DNA from: an uncultured Clostridia bacterium
Lineage (GTDB): Bacteria > Bacillota > Clostridia > TANB77 > CAG-508
Assembly (NCBI GenBank): GCA_934167225.1
Contig: CAKPLD010000068.1
Location: 1-5,533 of the forward strand
Length of the DNA stretch: 5,533 bases
Direction of reading: 5' to 3'
Shown here one piece after another: positions 1 to 4,834 of this stretch (the first letter of the stretch is position 1; the number at the start of each line of letters is the position of its first letter). Below the pieces are notes generated by a model. The model searched no databases, was not told the DNA's origin, and worked only from the letters and a program-made list of their open reading frames with translations. The position numbers were made by a program, and so were the translations under genes.

Positions 1-50
1 TTTCTTATATTATGTTTCAAATCTTCTCTATTTATTACAAGTGATTTCAT
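1..50 (-). CDS. Start of a gene, probably alanine racemase (cut by the left edge)
   Basis: Only the first 16 codons are present (MKSLVINREDLKHNIR), and the reading frame runs off the window. The start is well supported: GGAGG at 58-62 lies 7 nt upstream of the ATG at 48-50, and the gap to the stop of the preceding femX-like gene is 14 bp, so the two are almost certainly co-transcribed. The pattern 'VINREDLKHNIR' resembles the N-terminus of PLP-dependent alanine racemases (usual form: a hydrophobic strand, then D-x-L-x-x-N-I/L), which convert L- to D-alanine for peptidoglycan. That fits its neighbour, a lipid II branching enzyme. The family call rests on a very short stretch and on context. 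The existence of a gene is much surer than its product. Confidence 0.55.
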   Translation of the reverse strand, partial: MKSLVINREDLKHNIR

Positions 51-64
51 TTATATTCCTCCAC

Positions 65-1123
65 CTATTTCTTTTTAAATTTTAGTTTTAATGCTCTTGC
101 ATTTCTAAATATTTTTTCTGAAATTTTATACATTTTGTATGTCAAAGGTTTAAATGGAATATAAACTTCTCCTATAAATTCTGTATATTCTGCCCCAAAT
201 CCTTTTTTAAATCTAAATAGTCCGTTACTGTTATCTGCAATTCCTGGAACTCCTCTTAAATCGTATATGTCACTTTTTCTGTCTAAAGCTATTTTTATCA
301 TTTCCCATTGTAATAGATAATTTGGCATTAGGTTTCTGTGTTCGTTACTACTTGCTCCATATAAATACCATGTTTTGTTCCCATACATTATTGGTATTAC
401 GCCAGATATTGGTTTTCCATCATAATATGCCATTAGTATTTTCATGTGCTTTGGTCCTAAACAGTCATACATTCTTTCGAAATATTCTAGTGGTCTTGTT
501 ATAAATCCATCTCTTAAACCTGTTGTTACCATTATTTTGTGGAAGTCTTTTAGGTCTTCTTTTGTACCATCTTTTATTGTAACTCCCTTTTTGGTTGCTA
601 AACGTATATTGTATCTTGTTTTTGAGTGGAAATTTTTAAATACTTCATCTTCTGTTTTATCTTTTGTGTCTAATCTAAATACATAACGTGGTTGTATTTC
701 ATCTCTGAAATTTTTGGCATCGTCTTTTATTAAATATCCTAATTCTAACATTATATTTCTAAATGTTGTATCATCACTTTTTATGTCTGGCTCTATTCTT
801 AATACTATTGCATTGTATTTTTTTGCAAGTAGTTTTGCTCCTTCTGTTAGTTGCTTTAGCACTTCTATATTATGCACATCACATACAGGCCCTCTGGCTG
901 AATACATTATGTTTCCAAATAGTGGTATTTTTCTTATCCATACCATAAGTGACCCTATTATTTTTTTACTGCTGTCTTCTGCAAGTATTACTTCTCTTTT
1001 CCAGCTTGTTTTTACTTTTGCCCATTCTAGTGATTGTTGAAAGTTGCATCTTTCATTGCTTTCTAAAAATCTTGTATATTCTTCTTCATCTAACTTTGTT
1101 TCTAATATTCTCATTTTTTTCAT
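65..1123 (-). CDS. FemX/FemAB-family lipid II aminoacyltransferase (peptidoglycan interpeptide branching)
   Basis: A 352-residue FemABX-family protein. Members transfer an amino acid from aminoacyl-tRNA to the stem-peptide lysine (or a growing bridge) of lipid II at the cytoplasmic membrane face. Visible family features are an N-terminal 'NFQQSLEWAKVK' (27-38), 'YSARGPV' (74-80), the basic segment 'KTRYNIRLATKKGV' (168-181), 'WYLYGASSNEHRN' (252-264), 'YDLRGVPG' (287-294) and 'FRFKKGFGAEYTEFIG' (303-318). These span two GNAT-like domains. The length, and the absence of a long coiled-coil insert, match the single-residue FemX type rather than FemA/FemB. There is no signal peptide or membrane segment. 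Two starts are possible. GGAAGG directly abuts the first ATG (1123), leaving almost no spacer, while the second ATG (1114, MRILETK) sits 9 nt from it and may be the true start (349 residues). A probable alanine racemase gene follows. The amino acid transferred cannot be told from sequence. Confidence 0.9.
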   Translation of the reverse strand: MKKMRILETKLDEEEYTRFLESNERCNFQQSLEWAKVKTSWKREVILAEDSSKKIIGSLMVWIRKIPLFGNIMYSARGPVCDVHNIEVLKQLTEGAKLLAKKYNAIVLRIEPDIKSDDTTFRNIMLELGYLIKDDAKNFRDEIQPRYVFRLDTKDKTEDEVFKNFHSKTRYNIRLATKKGVTIKDGTKEDLKDFHKIMVTTGLRDGFITRPLEYFERMYDCLGPKHMKILMAYYDGKPISGVIPIMYGNKTWYLYGASSNEHRNLMPNYLLQWEMIKIALDRKSDIYDLRGVPGIADNSNGLFRFKKGFGAEYTEFIGEVYIPFKPLTYKMYKISEKIFRNARALKLKFKKK

Positions 1124-1170
1124 CCTTCCTGTTTTGGGTTGTGTTTTTATTATTGTTTTTTTTCGTTTTT

Positions 1171-1199
1171 ATATTACACCATTTTGAAGGATTTGTAAA
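1171..1199 (-). promoter_or_regulatory. Candidate sigma-A promoter for the femX-like gene
   Basis: Read on the minus strand: TTTACA (1199-1194), a 17-bp spacer, then TAATAT (1176-1171). This lies about 48 bp upstream of the femX start and just after the ssrA 3' end. The -35 box matches 5 of 6 consensus bases, the -10 box 4 of 6. No terminator hairpin is visible between ssrA and this site, so read-through from the ssrA promoter could also supply the operon. Confidence 0.45.
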
Positions 1200-1215
1200 G
1201 ATATTATTTCTATTT

Positions 1216-1571
1216 TGGTGGAGGTGAGGAGAGTCGAACTCCTGTCCACTACACATTCCACATAAATTTCTCCGAGTGCAGTTTGCTGTTTTTATTCATT
1301 TAAATTACGCAAGCAAACGTGCTTAATTTAAATATAGCTTCTTTATACCCTCTATTACCAAAGCACTTAATAGATTCGTTTCCTACTGTTTATAACACCT
1401 TTATTTTATGCGTAGGAACATAAAACAAGGCGACACTGCAAACTAGGCAGCGTATGCTAATTCTGTATTATCAGCGTTTATTTTTATTTTTGCTTTTTTA
1501 TAGTGGCCAAAGCAACCATCCACTACTCGCTTTTTATCCTTCTTGTATAGTGTCGAAACCATTACACCCCC
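1216..1571 (-). ncRNA. ssrA: Transfer-messenger RNA (tmRNA)
   Basis: A one-piece tmRNA of 356 nt. It rescues stalled ribosomes by acting first as alanyl-tRNA and then as an mRNA for a degradation tag. The 5' end GGGGGUGUAAUGGUUUCGAC (1571 leftward) is the conserved tmRNA start. Its first seven bases pair with CACCUCC next to the 3' ACCA (one G-U pair), forming the acceptor stem. The T arm is AGGAG-UUCGACU-CUCCU near 1231-1247, and CCA is genomically encoded at 1216-1218. The internal tag frame is listed separately. The 5' CCCCC/GGGGG edge and the 3' CCA define the ends precisely. A strong promoter sits directly upstream. There is no terminator hairpin after the 3' end. Confidence 0.96.
1443..1475 (-). 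other. tmRNA tag-peptide reading frame, ADNTELAYAA
   Basis: Codons from GCT (1475-1473) to the TAG stop (1445-1443) read A-D-N-T-E-L-A-Y-A-A. I chose this resume codon by analogy with Escherichia coli ssrA: an A-rich run (AAAAAUAAAC here, AAAAAAUAGUC in E. coli) directly precedes the resume alanine codon, and both tags are then ten residues long. An in-frame GCA 18 nt further upstream would give AKIKIN plus the same tag, and is less likely. The tag ends in -AYAA rather than the common -ALAA or -AVAA. Confidence 0.8.
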
Positions 1572-1581
1572 AAGTTCTTTT

Positions 1582-1610
1582 ATTATACACTATTTTGTTT
1601 GTGGTTTCAA
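1582..1610 (-). promoter_or_regulatory. ssrA promoter
   Basis: On the minus strand: TTGAAA (1610-1605), exactly 17 bp, a perfect TATAAT (1587-1582), then 10 bp to the mature tmRNA 5' end at 1571. The spacing suits transcription starting at or very near the mature end. Two further TTGAC-type hexamers just upstream are spaced too far from this -10 box to be the partner. Confidence 0.8.
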
Positions 1611-1676
1611 GGTCAATTTTTAAATATTGTCAATACCTCATTTTGTTGTAAGTCACAGCCTATAAAGTAAAAAGTT

Positions 1677-1721
1677 CCCAAAATAAAGGGAATAAATTTT
1701 TAATATTTTCTCTATTTTGGG
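1677..1721 (-). terminator. Hairpin terminator after the Rpn-family gene, possibly bidirectional
   Basis: A perfect 9-bp inverted repeat, CCCAAAATA (1677-1685) and TATTTTGGG (1713-1721), with a 27-nt AT-rich loop. On the minus strand it is followed by AACTTTTTACTTT, and on the plus strand by TTTTTT, so it could end transcription from either side. It lies about 40 bp past the stop of the Rpn-family gene and about 65 bp before the ssrA -35 box, where a terminator is expected. The long loop makes it a modest rather than a strong terminator. Confidence 0.6.
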
Positions 1722-1741
1722 TTTTTTACTAATTAATTCAT

Positions 1742-1759
1742 AGATTTTCAAACTCGTTT
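1742..1759. repeat. Left arm of an inverted repeat flanking the Rpn-family gene
   Basis: Reads AGATTTTCAAACTCGTTT on the plus strand. The same sequence, with two extra T, occurs in the opposite orientation at 2814-2833. Fifteen bases (1745-1759) are identical without a gap. It starts just past the gene's stop codon. See the right arm and the finding. Confidence 0.6.
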
Positions 1760-1763
1760 TCTG

Positions 1764-2171
1764 TTATAATTTTTCTATTTCTTCTACTGATAAATTTGTT
1801 ATTTTTATTATTTGATTTATATCAAATCCTTCGTCCTTCATTTTTTTCGCAATCTCTATTGTTTTATTTTGTTCTCCTTGTTTGATTCCTTGTCCAGTTC
1901 CTTGCTGAATCCCTTTCTCAATGCCTTGTTCGATCCCTTGTTGAATACCTTGTTCAATTCCTTGTTCAATTCCTTGTTGGATTCCTTGCTGAATGCCCTG
2001 TTCAATGCCTTTTTTTATTCCATCATTCAATCCTTTATCATACCCAGCACCTTCAATAGCTTTTTGATCTCTAATATATTTTTCTCTTAGTTCAGCTAAA
2101 CGTCTTTCGTCTTTATCTTTACTAATTTTTTCTAAAACTTCTTTTGCTTTTTTTATTTCACTATTAGACAT
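1764..2171 (-). CDS. Possible in-frame internal product of the Rpn-family gene (RpnS-like)
   Basis: Inside the gene, GAAGGTG (2184-2178) precedes two nearby methionine codons, M136 (2175-2177) and M138 (2169-2171). The AAGG core is 8 nt from M138, a good Shine-Dalgarno arrangement. Initiation there would yield a 135-residue protein beginning MSNSEIKKAKEVLEKI. It would lack the nuclease core and keep the charged helix, the tetrapeptide repeats and the C-terminal tail. E. coli rpn genes are known to encode such C-terminal products, which inhibit the full-length toxin. That this gene does so is inference from the site alone. Confidence 0.3.
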   Translation of the reverse strand: MSNSEIKKAKEVLEKISKDKDERRLAELREKYIRDQKAIEGAGYDKGLNDGIKKGIEQGIQQGIQQGIEQGIEQGIQQGIEQGIEKGIQQGTGQGIKQGEQNKTIEIAKKMKDEGFDINQIIKITNLSVEEIEKL

Positions 2172-2750
2172 ATTCATCACCTTCGGATCTTTAATAAATT
2201 CTACCCATTGGTCTAATGCTATACCCTTCTTATATTTCTCAACCTTGGGCAATTTTATTATATAAATTTCGATGTCATCTGTCAAGACTTTATCTACATA
2301 ATATTCTTCTCGAAGATTCCATTTAGTCACATATTTCTGAAGTTTTTTTAAACTAGAAATTTCATAATCTGTTATTAAAATAGCTATGCATTTTTGTAAA
2401 TCCGAATAATCTTGTCCTTCATGAATAGTTTGAGTATACATTCTGCTTACATAAAATGTGATTCGTTTTTCCACATTTTTTTCATCTACAACTTGCATTT
2501 CTATATCACAATTTATAGTATTATCTATTTTAGCCTTTATATCTAAAATTCCAACTTTGTCATCTAACATGTCTTTGGGCATTGTAGAGCTACTTTCTAA
2601 AACAACATCTGTTATATTTTGATTTAAAATTGCACTGATAAAACTTTTGGTAATTGATTCATTTCCTTCATGACCGAAAATACGTTTAAATACGTAATCA
2701 TTTTTGGGGTTTAATAATTCGTTTTTCTTATTATTTTTTTCGCTTATAAT
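1764..2750 (-). CDS. Rpn-family PD-(D/E)XK nuclease / putative transposase, non-standard start
   Basis: Family members are recombination-promoting endonucleases of the PD-(D/E)XK fold. The first ATG (2580-2582) gives 272 residues. The open frame continues 56 codons upstream and encodes the classic family N-terminus 'ELLNPKNDYVFKRIFG...GNESITKSFISAILN', so the true protein is about 328 residues. No in-frame ATG, GTG or TTG exists there. AAGGAG at 2758-2763 lies 7 nt from ATT (2750-2748) and 10 nt from ATA (2747-2745). In 272-residue numbering, the catalytic core is 'DKVGILDIKAK' (8-18, D14) and 'CDIEMQ' (25-30, E28 and Q30). Residues 188-235 are twelve G-x-x-Q/K-like tetrapeptides, followed by a helical tail 'INQIIKITNLSVEEIEKL'. 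Either a rare AUU/AUA start is used, or the ATG was lost and translation is reduced or confined to internal starts. Family assignment is secure; functional state is not. Confidence 0.88.
   Translation of the reverse strand: MISEKNNKKNELLNPKNDYVFKRIFGHEGNESITKSFISAILNQNITDVVLESSSTMPKDMLDDKVGILDIKAKIDNTINCDIEMQVVDEKNVEKRITFYVSRMYTQTIHEGQDYSDLQKCIAILITDYEISSLKKLQKYVTKWNLREEYYVDKVLTDDIEIYIIKLPKVEKYKKGIALDQWVEFIKDPKVMNMSNSEIKKAKEVLEKISKDKDERRLAELREKYIRDQKAIEGAGYDKGLNDGIKKGIEQGIQQGIQQGIEQGIEQGIQQGIEQGIEKGIQQGTGQGIKQGEQNKTIEIAKKMKDEGFDINQIIKITNLSVEEIEKL
1878..2021 (-). repeat. Twelve 12-nt coding repeats (G-I-E/Q-Q type tetrapeptides)
   Basis: Within the Rpn-family gene, twelve consecutive imperfect 12-bp units encode GIKK, GIEQ, GIQQ, GIQQ, GIEQ, GIEQ, GIQQ, GIEQ, GIEK, GIQQ, GTGQ and GIKQ. 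Unit length is a multiple of three, so copy number can change by slippage without a frameshift. Repeats of this kind are common between the nuclease core and the C-terminal tail of the family and probably form a flexible or helical linker. Confidence 0.9.
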
Positions 2751-2757
2751 ATCACTT

Positions 2758-2763
2758 CTCCTT
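2758..2763 (-). promoter_or_regulatory. Shine-Dalgarno AAGGAG facing ATT/ATA codons
   Basis: The minus strand reads AAGGAG then AAGTGAT, then ATT ATA AGC GAA in the Rpn frame. The only canonical start within reach, GTG at 2756-2754, is in another frame and meets TAA after two codons. The site therefore supports initiation of the Rpn-family protein at ATT (7-nt spacer) or ATA (10-nt spacer), or marks where an ATG was lost. Confidence 0.65.
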
Positions 2764-2813
2764 TTTTGTTTTAATTTGAATTTTTGGTAGAAATACCTAG
2801 ATTTTTATGAACT

Positions 2814-2833
2814 AAACGAGTTTGAAAAAATCT
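2814..2833. repeat. Right arm of the inverted repeat flanking the Rpn-family gene
   Basis: The reverse complement reads AGATTTTTTCAAACTCGTTT, matching the left arm at 1742-1759 except for two additional T. The arms lie about 1.05 kb apart, one upstream of the gene's ribosome site and one just past its stop, so they bracket the whole gene. Confidence 0.6.
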
Positions 2834-2836
2834 GTA

Positions 2837-2868
2837 ATTATAATAACACCATTTGGGACTTTTTGCAA
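2837..2868 (-). promoter_or_regulatory. Weak candidate promoter for the Rpn-family gene
   Basis: The minus strand has a perfect TATAAT (2842-2837). The best upstream hexamer is TTGCAA (2868-2863), 20 bp away, which is longer than ideal. It is in the right place, about 75 bp before the ribosome site, but in AT-rich DNA a TATAAT alone is weak evidence. Confidence 0.3.
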
Positions 2869-2908
2869 GCAAATTTTTGAGGTTTCTATTTCTTTCTCGT
2901 AAATAATA

Positions 2909-3223
2909 TTAAGCACCCTCCCAAATTCTCTCTGCAATAACTTTCCCTTTTTCCAAAAAACCCTTTATTATAATCTTTTTATTTATTTTAATTGATTTAT
3001 AAATATAATCTGCCATTTCATTGTATCCAACTATTTTTAATTGAACAGATTTTTCTTTTTTAGAATCCAAAAATCCCTCTTCTGTCTTAATCGTAAACTC
3101 AGCCTTTGAGATTAATTTTCTACTATTATAAAAAAACTTAAAATCTGGTTCCGAAATGATCGTACCAGATAAAAAGCATAAATTTATATCTTTGTTTATA
3201 ATATATTCATATTCGTCATACAT
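2909..3223 (-). CDS. Small SSB-like OB-fold protein
   Basis: A 104-residue protein with the strand pattern of a single-stranded DNA-binding (SSB) OB fold: 'NLCFLSGTIISEPDFKFF' (14-31), a basic turn, 'KAEFTIKTEEG' (40-50), 'SVQLKIVGYNEMADYIYKSI' (59-78) and 'KKIIIKGFLEKGKVIAERI' (82-100). This matches the SSB plan L-x-G-x-I...(L/I)-x-V-x-G-x-x-A-E/D-x-x...V-x-(V/I)-x-G-x-L. It ends right after the fold and lacks the acidic C-terminal tail through which housekeeping SSB binds partners, so it is probably an accessory or mobile-element paralogue. AGGA 8 nt upstream of the ATG supports the start. Its upstream region is the second DGR spacer, so it may be transcribed with the DGR. Binding to single-stranded DNA is inferred from the fold only. 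Confidence 0.72.
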   Translation of the reverse strand: MYDEYEYIINKDINLCFLSGTIISEPDFKFFYNSRKLISKAEFTIKTEEGFLDSKKEKSVQLKIVGYNEMADYIYKSIKINKKIIIKGFLEKGKVIAERIWEGA

Positions 3224-3246
3224 AATTCATTTCCTACTATTTTATT

Positions 3247-3385
3247 TAAGATTACTATATCTTCGCATTCTACAAATACCTCATCTTTGATTCTTTTTTA
3301 CCAATTAAGGATGGAATAAACCCCTTTAATATCTAATATTTCACTGTATATATTCCTTAAAATATATAGTCTCGAATAATATTAG
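3247..3385 (-). repeat. Spacer 1: conserved region downstream of template repeat TR1
   Basis: About 139 bp that is nearly identical to 3534-3676 (roughly seven substitutions plus a 3-nt indel near 3266). Both copies sit immediately 3' of a TR on the transcribed strand and contain no open frame. In the Bordetella phage DGR, a structured spacer of about 140 nt directly after TR is part of the template RNA and provides the priming site for cDNA synthesis. Position and length agree with that role here. Confidence 0.75.
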
Positions 3386-3502
3386 AGCACGACACGGAAC
3401 CCGATAGTTGGTTTTAGCCCAAGCAGTCTCATTGTTGCCGTTGCGGTTCGAGACTGGATTACCAGAACCGTTGTTATTGAAGCTACCACCACGAAGGACG
3501 CC
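3386..3502 (-). repeat. DGR template repeat TR1 (second template, target not in window)
   Basis: On the minus strand the start 'GTCCTTCGTGGTGGTAGCTTC', the central island encoding N-R-N-G-N-N, and the end 'GGGTTCCGTGTCGTGCTC' match TR2 and VR. Two blocks (3449-3469 and 3403-3429) do not. It reads like the end of an FGE/C-lectin target: VLRGGSFNNNG, SGNPVSNRNGNN, ETAWAKTN, then IGFRVVL if one extra T (plus-strand A at 3406) is ignored. AAC/AAT codons sit at the positions expected to diversify. Differences from the VR at 5298-5412 include many non-adenine positions, so TR1 did not template that VR. The single-base length difference from TR2 is real in this sequence. Confidence 0.85.
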
Positions 3503-3533
3503 CCTAGAAGCTCTTGATTTATCCCAATATTTT

Positions 3534-3676
3534 TAAAGATTACTGTATCTTCGGCTTAACCTACAAATATCTCATCTTTGATTCTTTTTTACCAATTAAG
3601 GATGGAGTAATCCCCTTTAATATCTAATATTTCACTGCATATATTCCTTAAAATATATAATCTCGAATAATATTAG
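3534..3676 (-). repeat. Spacer 2: conserved region downstream of template repeat TR2
   Basis: The partner of 3247-3385. With its TR and a short upstream flank it makes a tandem module (3534-3818) that repeats at 3247-3528. On the transcribed strand it contains small complementary elements such as AAGG...CCTT around GGGGATTACTCC (about 3596-3617). In the other copy this becomes GGGGTTTATTCC, which keeps a weak G-C/G-U pairing. Probably the 3' half of the template RNA. Confidence 0.75.
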
Positions 3677-3791
3677 AGCACGACACGGAACCCTACGTTA
3701 GTGTTAGAACCTCCAGAACCATTGTTGCCGTTGCGGTTAGCTACAGTTTTATCACCACCATTGTTATTGAAGCTACCACCACGAAGGACGC
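3677..3791 (-). repeat. DGR template repeat TR2 (template for the VR at 5298-5412)
   Basis: 115 bp aligned without gaps to VR (offset 1621). Nine positions differ (plus-strand 3699, 3704, 3705, 3723, 3725, 3748, 3749, 3765, 3768). Every one is T on the plus strand, that is A in the template strand sense; 28 of the 115 bases are such adenines and none of the other 87 changed. A tenth A-to-G difference at 3792 lies at the edge of homology. Translated in the target frame it reads VLRGGSFNNNGG, DKTVANRNGNN, GSGGSNTNVGFRVVL, stop. It is markedly richer in G and C than its surroundings. It begins 18 bp past the RT stop codon. Confidence 0.95.
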
Positions 3792-3808
3792 TCCTCAAAG
3801 CTTTTGAA

Positions 3809-4834
3809 TTACCCCAATTCTTTCTTTTCAGAAGCAAAATATCTGTTTACAAAATTATATGTATTGGCATATTTAAGATATCCAAAATGTCCACATAAAT
3901 ATTTTTTTGCTTCCTTTGATGTCATTTCTCCCTTTTGTATTTTTAATTTTAGTCTTTTTATATTTTTCTTTATTCTTTTCTTTCCTTTTGTTCTTAATTT
4001 CATTCTATATTCATTTATTTTATATCCACAAAAATTTACACCTTGTTTTGCTTTAAAAATATTAGTTTTAGAATTAAATTCTAACCCCAACTCCTCTTTT
4101 ATAAATTTTTCTAGTTTTTTCTTTGTTTCTTTTAATTTTTCTTTGTTTTCCATTAAAATTACGCTATCATCCATGTACCTATAATAATATTTAACTTTCA
4201 ATACATGTTTTATATATTGATCTGCTTCATTGTAATATATATTCGCAAAAAGCTGGCTTGTTAAATTTCCAATTGGTATTCCAACATCTTCTTTTTTAGA
4301 GTATATTATTTCCTTAATTAGCCATAATACATCTTCATCTTTTATTTTTCTTGCAATTATTTCATATAGTTTTTCCTTATTTATATTCAGAAAGTATTTG
4401 GCTATGTCCATTTTTAATATATAATATTCACCATATTTTTTTCTACATTTTTTCATTCCCTGTTGAACTGCTAGTGCCGATTTATGCATTCCTTTATTTT
4501 TTAAACATGCATATGATGTATCTATAAACTGAGGAACAAAATTATTTACTAAAAAGCTGTCTACTACCCACCTATGTACTACTCTATCTATATATGCAGA
4601 TGCTTCTATTTTACGTAGTTTGGGCTCTGTTACATAAAATGATATATATCCTCCATGTTTGTATGTTTTTGTTTTTAATTTTTCATATAGCCACATTATA
4701 TATTCTTCTTTTTTTAGGTTAAATTTAATTACATTTTTTCTGTTTCTTTTACACTTTTGACATTTTTCGTGTGCTTTCATTAGGTTGTCATATGTTAGAT
4801 ACTTGTAATATACATTTTTAACTGTTTTTGGCAT
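3809..4834 (-). CDS. DGR reverse transcriptase
   Basis: A 341-residue reverse transcriptase that would copy TR-containing RNA into cDNA with misincorporation at template adenines. Motifs in order: a basic, Cys-bearing N-terminus 'HEKCQKCKRNRKNV' (22-35); 'YILKMDIAKYF' (138-148, catalytic D143); motif 4 'GIPIGNLTSQLFANIY' (185-200), of the IG-x-x-x-SQ form typical of DGR enzymes rather than the QG-x-x-x-SP of retroviral and group II intron RTs; 'YYRYMDDSVIL' (217-227, D222 and D223); 'GLEFNSKT' (250-257); and 'VNFCGYKI' (266-273). The C-terminus is basic, with no endonuclease or maturase domain. All catalytic aspartates are present and the length is normal, so it looks intact. The ATG lies inside the 3' end of avd (17-bp overlap), with AGGAGG 14 nt upstream. 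This suggests translational coupling. TR2 follows its stop. Confidence 0.96.
   Translation of the reverse strand: MPKTVKNVYYKYLTYDNLMKAHEKCQKCKRNRKNVIKFNLKKEEYIMWLYEKLKTKTYKHGGYISFYVTEPKLRKIEASAYIDRVVHRWVVDSFLVNNFVPQFIDTSYACLKNKGMHKSALAVQQGMKKCRKKYGEYYILKMDIAKYFLNINKEKLYEIIARKIKDEDVLWLIKEIIYSKKEDVGIPIGNLTSQLFANIYYNEADQYIKHVLKVKYYYRYMDDSVILMENKEKLKETKKKLEKFIKEELGLEFNSKTNIFKAKQGVNFCGYKINEYRMKLRTKGKKRIKKNIKRLKLKIQKGEMTSKEAKKYLCGHFGYLKYANTYNFVNRYFASEKKELG

Noticed and set aside
1140..1215. Rho-independent terminator after ssrA
   Set aside because: No stem of useful length precedes the T/A-rich tract; only a candidate promoter is seen.
1216..1571. Integration site (att) in ssrA for a mobile element
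   Set aside because: I found no second copy of the ssrA 3' end in the window and no integrase. The accessory genes lie upstream of the 5' end, whereas integration normally uses the 3' end.
322..1651. Open frames on the plus strand across the femX and ssrA region, and similar ones at 1812-2090, 3701-4184 and 5318-5533
   Set aside because: They are antisense shadows of minus-strand genes, or fall inside tmRNA and TR2. They have low-complexity F/L/S-rich translations and no ribosome sites.
2860..2880. TTTGC-TT-GCAAA hairpin as terminator of the SSB-like gene
   Set aside because: The loop would be two bases, or the stem only four, and no T-run follows on the transcribed strand.
3386..3502. TR1 as a variable repeat of a broken second target gene
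   Set aside because: It differs from TR2 mostly at non-adenine positions and carries its own template-type spacer, so it behaves as a template, not as a product of TR2.
3247..3818. CRISPR-like direct repeats
   Set aside because: Only two units, each about 285 bp, with internal divergence fitting template repeats; no short repeat-spacer periodicity.
3809..4834. Group II intron or retron reverse transcriptase
   Set aside because: There is no maturase or endonuclease domain and no intron domain V. Motif 4 is the SQ type, and an Avd gene and TR/VR pair are adjacent.
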